From the NCBI GenBank assembly GCA_029582265.1, contig CM055821.1, forward strand, positions 44,769,694 through 44,833,693: DNA of 64,000 nucleotides, given 5' to 3'. How positions within the stretch are numbered: position 1 is the first letter of the stretch; each line of letters starts with the position of its first letter. A model generated the notes under the pieces. It worked only from the letters and a program-made list of their open reading frames with translations, made no database searches and was not told where the DNA came from. Positions 36,801-48,800 of the stretch are shown here, one piece after another. The stretch comes from Zoroaster sp. YZ-2022 (lineage: Eukaryota; Echinodermata; Asteroidea; Forcipulatida; Zoroasteridae). The translations under genes and the position numbers were made by a program.

Positions 36801-39800
36801 TAAACAAATTCTGAAATAACTCCTTGCGTCTCATCATCATATTGGCAATTCCATGGTTACTCACATGACATTAACCCTAACTCCCTAGGCCCATTTGCTT
36901 ACACATAACCTGAATCCTTCCTAACTCCCTAGGCCCATTTGCTTACACATAACCTGAATCCTTCCTAACTCCCTAGGCCCATTTGCTTACACATAACCTG
37001 AATCCTTCCTAACTCCCTAGGCCCATTTGCTTACACATAACCTGAATCCTTCCTAACTCCCTAGGCCCATTTGCTTACACATAACCTGAATCCTTCCTAA
37101 CTCCCTAGGCCCATTTGCTTACACATAACCTGAATCCTTCCTAACTCCCTAGGCCCATTTGCTTAAACATAACCTGAATCCTTCCTAACTCCCTAGGCCC
37201 ATTTGCTTACACATAACCTGAATCCTTCCTAACTCCCTAGGCCCATTTGCTTAAACATAACCTGAATCCTCCAAAATCCTTCAGTAGTAAAGCAAGCACA
37301 TGACATGTATGCACACATGTATTTCTAATCTGTGATACATATACATGGCCAGGGACCCTCCCTGCATGCATGGAGCAATAAACAGTATCCACTGACCTTG
37401 CAATCACTACAACAAACATGGATGTACATGTACCATGGAAAGGCAAGTATGCTTAATAACCTCAATCCTCCAAAATCATTCACTTTAGCAAAGAGCATGT
37501 AGCATGTAACCTCAATCCTTCAAAATCCTTCACTTTAACAAAGAGGATTTTGGAGGATTTGGGAAGGTTAGGGTTAAAGGGGCAATATCGTCATGATCAA
37601 CAGGGCATGGAATCGGAGTGCTAGTTTTAGATTAACTCAGTGACTGAAAATAATACCCACATGATAAGGTCATATTAGCATTGCTGCTGCATAAATGAGC
37701 CAGTAATTTTCAGTCACTGTGTTCATCTTAAACTGGGACACCGATTCCATGCCCTGTTGAAAGTCTGCTCTGATCGTGACGATACTGCCCCTTTAATGTT
37801 AGAATTTTTTTACAGAATATATTTCACTCATCAGTTTTTACACAGTAGTTGCATTATACCCAGATCTTATACAGAAATTTGAAATATGTATGCTATATAA
37901 GAGAAAAATGCTGGTTACTTACGGTACATTTTTCGGACATTCGAACATGTGATTTTGCTTTTTTCTTATATATAGCATACATATAACAAATATTTAGGTG
38001 TTCGTGCGACAGCGCGAACACCTCTTGAAATTGTTCGGGTTTTTTTTTCTTCTTCTCGTTGAAACTATTTTATTTGTGCTGAGTAAGGTCTGTGTATTAA
38101 TGCAACTACTGTGAAAAAACAGGTAAGTTAAATATATATATTATGGCATTCAGAGAGGGCCCAAAACCTCAAAAATGTAACGTGATTAACCATGGAATTA
38201 CTCATATCATGTCTTATTTTCCTAGCTTACTGTAATACTTTCATTGTGCCTTTCTGTTTGTGTCTCTTATGTCTGTTGGTTTTTTGTATTTCTAATCTGT
38301 CGGCTGTTCTCTTAAAGCTTATGTTTATTTGAACATAAGCACCGTCGATATCAAAATTTTCAATAATCGATATATCGGAAATCCAATAGAGTATATTCGA
38401 TATATCGATTATCCCATGTAAAAGTTAAAGACCATAAATTAAAAAAAAATAAATTAAAAAAATAAATAAAACTCTTATTTAACAGAAATGGAAACTGCAT
38501 CCAATATGACAAACTATGCCTTCACAAATTTCCCGAAAGCGGCAGCATTTTTGAGCTACTAGTTTCCTGCAGGCTGTGAGAAAATAGTCACAAGCTCTCT
38601 CTCCCATACAAGATTTCTGGCTACGCAACAGGCACTCCCGGACATCACAGGGGAGCCTCCCTAGCAACAGTATTTCTAGGCAACCAAGTTGGAATGTGAC
38701 ATGCACCTGTGGCTCAATCACTCCAGTTGCGGTGGAAGGAACGTCATATTCATGAAAGCATAAATGGTCCGTGATGAAAGCAACCAATGGCGTATTTATT
38801 TGCCGGGAACCGGCTCATTTCATTGGTTGAGATATCATCACTATTCTTCGGCAAAGAACACTAAATTTTAATACCGGCGTCACGTCCTCAAAGTCCGGTG
38901 GCCTTTAGCTGAACCCGAAATAGATACTTTGTTACAAACAAGAGATGCATTGTATCAATTTGAACAATGCAGCTATCAATCATTCTCTGGAAAGGCTTTT
39001 TCGGAGCTGAGATTTTAATTGCTCATGTTTTTATTTTAATTAATTACAGCGCCGGGCGCCGGGCACTACCGGCGAGAACATGTGGGAAAATATCAGACAA
39101 TGGAACTTTTTCAAACCACAAAAAATAAACAAATCAATTCTCACGCCTTTCTCCAGAACAAATTGCTCATCATCTTTATTATTTTCATCAATTACAGCAC
39201 TGGGCATTACCGGCGAGAGAATGTAGGAAAATATATAAGGGACAACGGAACTTTCCCCAAGCCAAAAAAGGGCAGCTTCTTTTGAGGTTCTGCATTATAC
39301 GGGAGACCGCGAATTCCAGCAAACGCAGAGCACAAAGCGTCGCCGCTCGGCATTTGCGTGATGTTTTTATTCTCACTCACAAGCACAATTTGCCGCCGAT
39401 TTTTATTCCATTATGCAGCAAATGTTAAACACCAAGTAAAACCACAAACGGGAGATTTATTTTGATGATAATCTGACGCATTTTGATATTTTCGATATCT
39501 AAAGTATCTAAATTTTCGATATTTCGATATGATTAAAAAATTGCTATCGGCGATATCGATATCAAAACAATATCGAATAATCGAGTAATATCGACATATC
39601 GACGGTGCTTATTTGAACAGCCCCATACTGCCCCATATTTTGTCTCCGTTTCATGGATATTTATGTCCTCATTTGGTTGTGGCTTACTGTTACTGTTTTA
39701 AATCTTTTTATGGAAGTACTGAATAAATGCAACATTGGACTGAATTGAATTTTGAATTGAATTGAATTTCTTCAACACATCCTGGTCGATGCAATTAATA

Positions 39801-42800
39801 AGGAACATCCATCACTGATTAAATAATGTAATATAATGAAACTCGCTGACCATTTCCTGAGTTCCAAACGCAGAGGCCCAGTTGAGTAGAGTCTGGCCGA
39901 CGTCATCCATGTAGTTTACCTCAACTGTACAAAAACAAATTACAAAAGGAATTACGCCAGTAATCCAACAATTTTTTTAAAAATAAATAAACTATCTTTG
40001 CAAAAACCACAGTGCACACAGGCATGCAGATTACCTCCCTAGATATTGTCTATCAACGTTACAATTAAAAAAAAAAAATTGCCCTCCAGTACGTATATAT
40101 GGGAAAAAGATTTATGACAACATTTTTTTAAAAATAACTATGAACATTGACCACTACAATATATCTAGTCAGAGATGCAACATGCACGTATATTTGCTAA
40201 GTAGTCTGTGCATTTGTTGGTCATCAACCTAAAGGCAGTTCACTGCTGATGTTGGGCTACATTCTTCACACTAGATGGAGGGGGACGGGGGGCGGGGGAC
40301 AGGGAAGATATCTAATAGAGTATGAATGTTTTGGTCATCAAGCTAAAGGCAGTTCACTGCTGATGTTGGGCTACATTCTTCACACTAGATGGAGGGGGAC
40401 GGGGACGGGGGCGGGGGACAGGGGACGGGGAAGATATCTAATAGAGTATGAATGTTTTGGTCATCAAGCTAAAGGCAGTTCACTGCTGATGTTGGGCTAC
40501 ATTCTTCACACTAGATGGAGGGGGACGGGGGGCGGGGGACAGGGAAGATATCTAATAGAGTATGAATGTTTTGGTCATCAACCTAAAGGCAGTTCACTGC
40601 TGATGTTGGGCTACATTCTTCACACTAGATGGAGGGGGACGGGGGCGGGGGACAGGGGACGGGGAAGATATCTAATAGAGTATGAATGTTTTGGTCATCA
40701 AGCTAAAGGCAGTTCACTGCTGATGTTGGGCTACATTCTTCACACTAGATGGAGGGGGATGGGGGCAGGGGACGGGGGACGGGGAAGATATCTAATAGAG
40801 TATGAATGTTTTGGTCATCAAGCTAAAGGCAGTTCACTGCTGATGTTGGGCTACATTCTTCACACTAGATGGAGGGGGACGGGGACGGGGGACGGGGAAG
40901 ATATCTAATAGAGTATGAATGTTTTGGTCATCAAGCTAAAGGCAGTTCACTGCTGATGTTGGGCTACATTCTTCACACTAGATGGAGGGGGACGGGGGCG
41001 GGGGACAGGGGACCGGGAAGACATCTAATAGAGTTTGAATGTTTTGGTCATCAAGCTAAAGGCAGTTCACTGCTGATGTTGGGCTACATTCTTCACACTA
41101 GATGGGCGGGGACGGGGGCGGGGACAGGGGACCGGGGACGGGGAAGACATCTAATAGAGTTTGAATGTTTTGGAAGCTTTCAAGCATGACACAAAATACA
41201 TTCAGCTACAACATTCACAAGTATGAATGATTATCACTGAAATTAAACAAATGGAAACGTCTGGGGAAATAGCAATCTTCATTCTTCCAAAAGGGATATT
41301 TAAAGGTTTAATTAGATTTTTGTTAAATGGATATATCTAAGGGGTTGATGTTTTCACTCACCACCGGTATCTATCGCGTCAATGAGTGCGTCAGTGTCCT
41401 TGCTACGTATACAGTCAATGAGATGACGATGGGAACGTTCACCAGCACTGTCTAGCCGTCGTAGACCACTCATGGTGCGGGCTGTCGTACCGATGTTGGA
41501 CTTGGGTAAAGCAGTGCGGCCCTCGAACAATAACACAAGAAGAAGATCCACCAACCGCATGGTGTCCAAAACACATCTACAAATAATAAGTCATTATATT
41601 TATTACTTCACATAATCCGGCAATAGAAATATTGTAATTGTGATTATTTTTGGATTATTTTGACCTGCTCCCACAAGATGAGAGTAAAGTCAGCAATTTT
41701 CAAAAAGTTTGAAAAACATTTTTGTTTTTTTCCAATTTCTGTAGAAAAAAGAGCTTTGCAACTGTACCTTATACTTGGGGGTGAACTTACCATTAACCCT
41801 AACCACCCCCAGACTATTCAAACTCCAACAGCAGGGTTTGTTGGATTTTGATGGACTCAGTACTGTATAGCCCAGACAGGGATACTTTGCATGGGGCCGG
41901 GTGTCCCAATTACAGCCAAGTCCAACAGGTGGGTGGTAGTGTTACTGCATGATGTTGGATTTTGATGGACTCAGTACTGTATAGCCCAGACAGGGATACT
42001 TTGCATGGCGCCGGGTGTCCTAATTATAGCCAAGTCCAACAATTGGGAGGTAGTGTTTGTGCATGGTGTTGGATTTTGGCGGATTGAGGAATGTTCTTAG
42101 TCAAAATAGCTAGGGGGTTAGGGTTAACATCTGAAAAAGTTTTAAAAGTTCATACTTGTGATAGTTTCATTTGTTACACTCATATTGTTGGGAACAGGTC
42201 ACAGTTGTGAGAAAAAAACTATACAAAATACACATCAGAGAGCTGTATCCTCTCTGAGTGATCCTTCCAATGCCCCTTCCCAGAACTCACGGCATGATTC
42301 CTGGCTACACAGCAGGTAGGGATTTCATGGCTTCCAACAAATCCCCCAAAACAAAGATAGATAGCTCATATGATAGAGCGCTGGTACAGTCATCCATAGA
42401 CTGCATGATCGAGTCCCCAATAGTACCCAGGCAATCTCAATCCTATGCAGGTTTGTGTACTTTTATGATTGCCTGTGTACCATTGGAGACTTCCCTGGGT
42501 GACCCCATCAGCCAGGGATAATGAAATATAAGTGTACATGGAGATCCTAAATTTCATTAACATTCTATAATCTTCAATAAAAACAAGAAATTATGTATAT
42601 TATTAATATATATAATAGGACAAAAAACTTGTTGCATAACAAATTTCATTGTACATGTGTATTACTGGTTTTTTCGAAAGAAATTTGTGAATAACATTAT
42701 GAAAAAACAAATTTAAAAAAAAACATTTTCTAGCAAAACAGGAAGATTTCTTTGTTTGATTAAGATCAAATGCTATTCATAGAAAATGCCGCACCCTTGC

Positions 42801-45800
42801 ATTTAACATAATTATCAACAATTTGCTTTGGAATAAACGAGTAGTCATTAACACAAGCACTCAATGAAATAATGCACAAATTAAAAATGTGGGCGGCCTA
42901 CCAATACTGATTACAAGGAATTAAGTGTCTGGGCTGAGAGGGAAAACCCTATCTAGCCAGGGGAAAACCCTATCTAGCCAGGGGCAATCCCCATCTAGCC
43001 AGATTTTGTTATTGCGGACAGGTTGCAAATCTTACCTCTCATCTCCTTGCAATGCCTTGTCAATAGCAACTGGAAGCTCCGATCTGAGTAAGTCCTGTCA
43101 ACAAAAACAAATCAGGCCAACACATATATATGTTATCCACAAATCCTTAGAGAAATTTCATTTTCATTCAAAGTGCTGTGTTGTTTGATCAACAGCAAGT
43201 GAAAAAGGAAATACTTAGTATTCTCATCTTTGCTTTCAGTTTCTTTTCGTTTTATTAATATTTATTATTCGTTTTAGTTCCGTGTCTCGTTTTCTCGCAT
43301 CATATTTATGTCTACATTATGTGTTCCTTTTGTGATATGACTTCACTGAAAGGTCTCCCAAGGTACATGTACTACAAAAAGTGACAATGAGTTTATGTAG
43401 TTTTAGCAACTGTTATGTATACGTTAGTACACTGGGCACTTTTGACAGTGTTTCACTGAAAAATCCCCTTCAGGTAACTACAAGAACTGACTTAATAAAA
43501 ACAACCAATAATTTGATTTGAAATACCATATTTGATAAAGAAATAAGAAAACACAGGTCAAACATGCTATTGGCATTTAAAAAAAAGTTATTTACATTTG
43601 AAAATACGGGTAATGCATTAACTGAAGATAATTTGTGAATAACATTTTGAAATCCCAATGGCAAAGTAACGAAGAAGGGGTCGCAGTCACTTACGGTACT
43701 CCCAATGGTACCCAGGCAATCTCAATCCTATGCAGGTTTGTGTACTTTTATGATTGCCTGGGTACCATTGGAGACTACCCTGGGTGACCCCCATCAGCCA
43801 GGGATAACCTCAGAATCACTCACATGTGTAACACTGGGGGAACCACGACACAGCGTCGACAGTAGGCTGATGACCGTGGAGATATTCGGGTTGCCCTTCG
43901 CATCTGGGGTGGTCCCCGCTGCCCCGGCTGTCTTTGTTCCCGTCGCCATGGCAGCAGTCATGCCGCAATTAGCCAGCCGTTCGAGGAGCTCCTTTGGCAA
44001 GCCGTGCTTGGCTAGTGGGAGGGGGTCCACTCCACGGCGGGTAAAGCGATCGGCTAATGAGGCAAAGCAACGCAGAGAGCCATCAGCAACCTGGAACACG
44101 CAGAAGAAATAATGATGCACAAACAGTGAAAATCCAAAATAAATTGTGAAAATCCACAAATAGAATCAGTAATTATGTGATAATTAGCCCCTATTGTGTA
44201 CATGTAAATGAACACACTATAGTTATGTACGGCTTCGACTCAAAGATTGTGTCCTTAGAATTTTACATCATTATTTTTTGTCATGTCTTATTTTTATAAA
44301 ACAATTTTTTTTTAAATATGACTTTCATGTCTTTAAGGAGTTGTATACCATTGGTAATTAACTCAAAAGTAACCAAGCAAATTATTATGTTAAGGCTTAC
44401 TTGATTGTAAATTTTTTAAGGCACCAAATGTCCTGAGAGTTTATTCCTATTGTCATTTTCAAGAAAAAATTCAGATATGGATCACCAGCTGGTGACCTAT
44501 GTCCACATTCGGATGCACACAAACAAACCTGAATGCATTTTTACGACTCGTTAACGACACAACGAAATAAGCTGAAACTTTCACAGGTTGGTTTCTATAC
44601 ATATCTCTTGATTCTCATAAAGTTATGATTCTCATAAAGCATGGATGCATTTACCGATGTTTTCAACAGTATATACATTCCCTTTAAATCACACTGTCCG
44701 CCTTCAGCCTAATTTCCCAGCCCTAGCGATTCAATATTCAGAGATTTTTCAAATTGGCTTACATGAGAGTCCTCATGCTTCAGCAGAGTAGACAAGGACT
44801 CCACGCACGTCTCCAAAGATGCATCGCTGGGCTCCATCTTACCACACAGTCGAGACACCACAGACATGGCCGAGTGTAGCGTGTCTTTATGCACCTGACT
44901 GCCATTATCACGTATAAATGATAACACACAATGGAGACCACCTGCCTCGAAGATGGATCCTGACTCACGGGTACACATCAATTCGAGAACCTAGGAAGGC
45001 ATGATGGGAATTAGAGAGAGAAAAGCAAGAGTAAAGTATTGAGAATAACACCATCTGCATCAGGATGAGTTATAAAGGCACATTGATATTACCACCAGGT
45101 GGTCAGGCAAAACTTAAATTATTCCTACATGTAGACCCTTCTTATCCTTCTGGAAGTGTACAGACAGTGTACAGACAGTGTACAGACAGTGTACAGACAG
45201 TGTACAGACAGTGTACAGACAGTGTACAGACAGTGTACAGACAGTGTACAGACAGTGTACAGACAGTGTACAGACAGTGTACAGACAGTGTACAGACAGT
45301 GTACAGAGAAAAAAATGTATTTATAAGTCAATTTCACATGTAAATTTTTGCAAGCAGGTAAATGTGTCTGTGACTTGGCAAGTATTTTAAAGGTTTGCTG
45401 AAAGAGATTGATAGATTGGGTGTATAAACAACCGAACTCTTGAGTTTTTGTTTCTCCAAAATATATATTTTAACCTTCCTACTATTGCTGCACTTTAGTG
45501 GGAAGTTGCTATAGAGGTCAAAACCAGTCAACTGCCTGTTTTGACTGTTGACCCAAATGTGCACACAGGCATTTTGGACTGGTTTTGACTGTCATTTTGA
45601 CCACCCTGAACAATAGCAGACAATGCTTTTACCAGTCAAAAACGGTTGACTCATTTTGACCTGTAAATGTACTTACATGTACTACACGTAAGTTTTGACA
45701 GTGTTTGACTTTGGGAGAAATTTGTAATTTGTGTGTCATCATGCATGAACACATATTGGACACATGCATGAACACATATTGGACACATGCATGAACACAC

Positions 45801-48800
45801 ATTTGTAATGTACTGAAAATCGTGCTGCAAAATTAATTTTCAAGGCTAAAAAGTATGACCATGTGTCCCCTCTCCTACGACAGCTTCACTGGCTTCCCGT
45901 TCGAGACCAGATTGATTTCAAAACATTGACTATTGCCTATAAGTGTTACTGACTCTGCGCCATCCTATCTCTGTGAGCTTATTATACCATACCAACCTAA
46001 CCACAGTGGACTTCGTTCAAATTCTGATTCCCGGATCTTCAAAAGCCAACTACACATTTAACTGCGGCTAACAAGGGTTTCTATACTGCTGCACCCAGCA
46101 TTTGGAATGAACTACCATCTGGTATCCGTCATGCTTCTTCATTGAGTCAATTTAAAACATCTCTCAAGACTCATTTATTTTAGGCACTGTGTATTTTTAA
46201 ATTGTACTTGCATCTCACTGTAAAGCACTGTGATACCGTTTGTGTAAGAGCACTATATAAATGCCTTCATTGTATTGTATTGTATTGTATTGTATTGTAT
46301 TGTAAAATAAATAAATCTGTGAATTTTTTAATTCACAGGTTTAGAGTGTGATAAATCAATGCAATGCTGTTTGGCACTTAATCCTTAAAATGTAATTCAA
46401 AGCCATATAAATTATATTACAGGACTCAACCAATCAATTTCCGTAGCTTTTAACCTTCAACCTTGTACATGTACATGTTTGCTCAGTGTACCTGTGCAAT
46501 ATCACATCAACAAAATAATGACATGGTCAATGTCACACTGGAAGTGTCCTTGAGAGTACCAGGGCAATGTTATGGCAGGCAAGAGTGTGCATGTTTACAG
46601 TATACATGTGCAGTTTTTACTTCATGTGTGGGATACCATACCAACATGACAATGACATGTCATGGCAGGCAACAGTGTGCATGTTTACAGTATACATGTG
46701 CAGTTTTTACTTCATGTGTGGGATTTTTGATGTGTAGATCCCAATGAAGTATTGTAAAATTACAGATGAATTTGATTTGAGATAAATTTAGTGCAGTTAC
46801 ATATTAAAATATGTTGTCATCTCCTCAATTTATCAAATTTCATGGTGTCTGACAACTGAACACTTTTGTTAACAAGTCATGGTTTTTACAGTAACAAATA
46901 CATAATAATAATAATAATGTGTGGATTTATATAGCGCACGTATCCACCAACTAAGTGGTGCTCAAGGCGCATTATATTATTATCCCTGCTCATCAGGCTC
47001 ATAAATCATTCCTGAAACCATCTCAGCTCCCTGGGGAGTATACAGCTCAATTGCTGCCATTTCTAGTGCATATACATGTAGAGCAAACCAACTCTGCCTT
47101 CACAGGTACCCATTTAACCCCTGGGTGGAGAGAAGCAATTATGATTAAGTGTCTTTCTCAAGGACACAAGTGTCACGGCCGTGATTCGAACCCACATTAT
47201 GTTGCTAACACCAGAACCTGAATCCGGTAAGCTAGACCGCTCGGCCACGACACCCCATGTACATGTATGTGTGGTTAATGACATGAGAGAAGAGTCTTTC
47301 TACAAGACAACTAAGTTTTCCTTTTCCTCCAATGAATCTCCTGATATCCCCAAATCTTTGTAAGAGAACACTTTTTTTAAAGACCCCGTTCATAAACTGA
47401 TTCTCTTATATTCAATCTCAAGTCTACTTGTGTCAAGTACAACGATTCAATTATCTGCTTTGGGATTTCTGCCAACAATTAGTGTGTAAATATTTCCTCT
47501 GCAAACTGTATCACATTTGGAACACCATATAATTCATTTTTTAAATTAATAAAAACTTTTGTAATGTAACTTTTATGGTAAGAGTGGTTCTTTTTAATAG
47601 TACTATCAAACAAACAAAAAATCAAGCCGATATCAAAACCCATTGTATGATACATAAATTGTCTTTGTTACATGTTCATTGTATGTACATACCTACATAC
47701 ATATACACATGTATGTGTTGAGACATTTAGAAAAACCTTTGGGGAAAAACCTTTGGGGGAAAACCAAGCCTTTTGATGTACATTACCATTGTAAAGCATC
47801 ATACAATGCATATATGACGGTTTCTGTATAAACTAAAGCTTAAGAACTAAAGCTTAACATTTCACAAGCCAAGCGGAACTTCATCAAGGATGACTACAGA
47901 ATGTGTATGTGTACATATATGTAGTGTTCCTTTTTTTCTTTTCTTTTTTAAGTGCTGTTTTACACATGTACTGTACGCTGTCTGGGTTATTTTTTATTTT
48001 TTTTTAATTTACTGTCAGTCACCCCAAACAAGGCCAAAAAGCCACTAGAGTGTAAGGGGTTACTTATAATATAAGTCCAGAGTCAAATGCTAATGTCACA
48101 TTGCTTTCAGTTTCAACATGTTTCATGATGACCACCTGTGTTTTTTTTAGCTAGTTTAACAGCAATTTTCCAAAAATGCTTTTTCATCAATACACTGCTG
48201 TTTGGCTCGAAATAAGGAAAACTAATACTAAAAAAATTACACCTTTCTCAAAATATTCTTGAGAATCATGATTTTAAAGTGAAGATGTCCTGAAATGAAT
48301 TCATTGTGGGTCCCATCATAGTTTAATTTTTACACCTTTTTACTCTTAAACCTTCGGACAACTTTTCTGTGAAATATCTCATTTCAAAGTACATGTATTT
48401 GTTTCCATTTCTAAAAAAAAAAATTAAAAAAAATGATCAATGTTCCAATGAAAACAAATTTTTCTGGCAATTCCTGGTAAAATCATTAAAAAACATTGGC
48501 ATTACATCTTTTAGTTAAATATTTATTGCATACGTGTATGACATTTTTAAGCCTCCATTATCTGCCTGGCAACACTAACAAATTGGCCCCCCAAGATGTG
48601 AAATGTCACTTAACCAATACAAAAATCCATAAAGGACCTGACTGCCCTTCCCAGACAAAATCTTACATGCAAATTAATGGATTAAAGCATTAGATCTTGT
48701 TTTTTGCTTGTCTTGTAATGTTAAATAATCTGTAGGTTGTGTAAGGCATTTCTATAAAAACCTCGGCTCTCTTGAAAATGCCTCCTTATTACTCTCATTT

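Noticed and set aside
36871..37577. TTAGGGTTA motifs that might mark interstitial telomere sequence.
   Set aside because: They occur once per end as the terminal inverted repeat of a MITE family, never as a run of TTAGGG units.
40249..40908. A 219-codon open frame, the second longest in the window.
   Set aside because: It is the translation of the G-rich minisatellite; most unit lengths are multiples of three, so the frame stays open until a 113-bp unit breaks it. No promoter, homology or splice support.
43705..44112. A 135-codon plus-strand frame.
   Set aside because: It is antisense to HECTD1 exon 3 and a hairpin repeat; the minus strand gives conserved protein.
45065..45343. Frames repeating [11 protein letters not shown] and its complement.
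   Set aside because: They are readings of a perfect 11-bp satellite, open in every frame.
46905..47257. A possible tRNA-Leu/Ser gene on the minus strand.
   Set aside because: A and B boxes are present, but the acceptor stem does not close and SINE body and tail follow directly.
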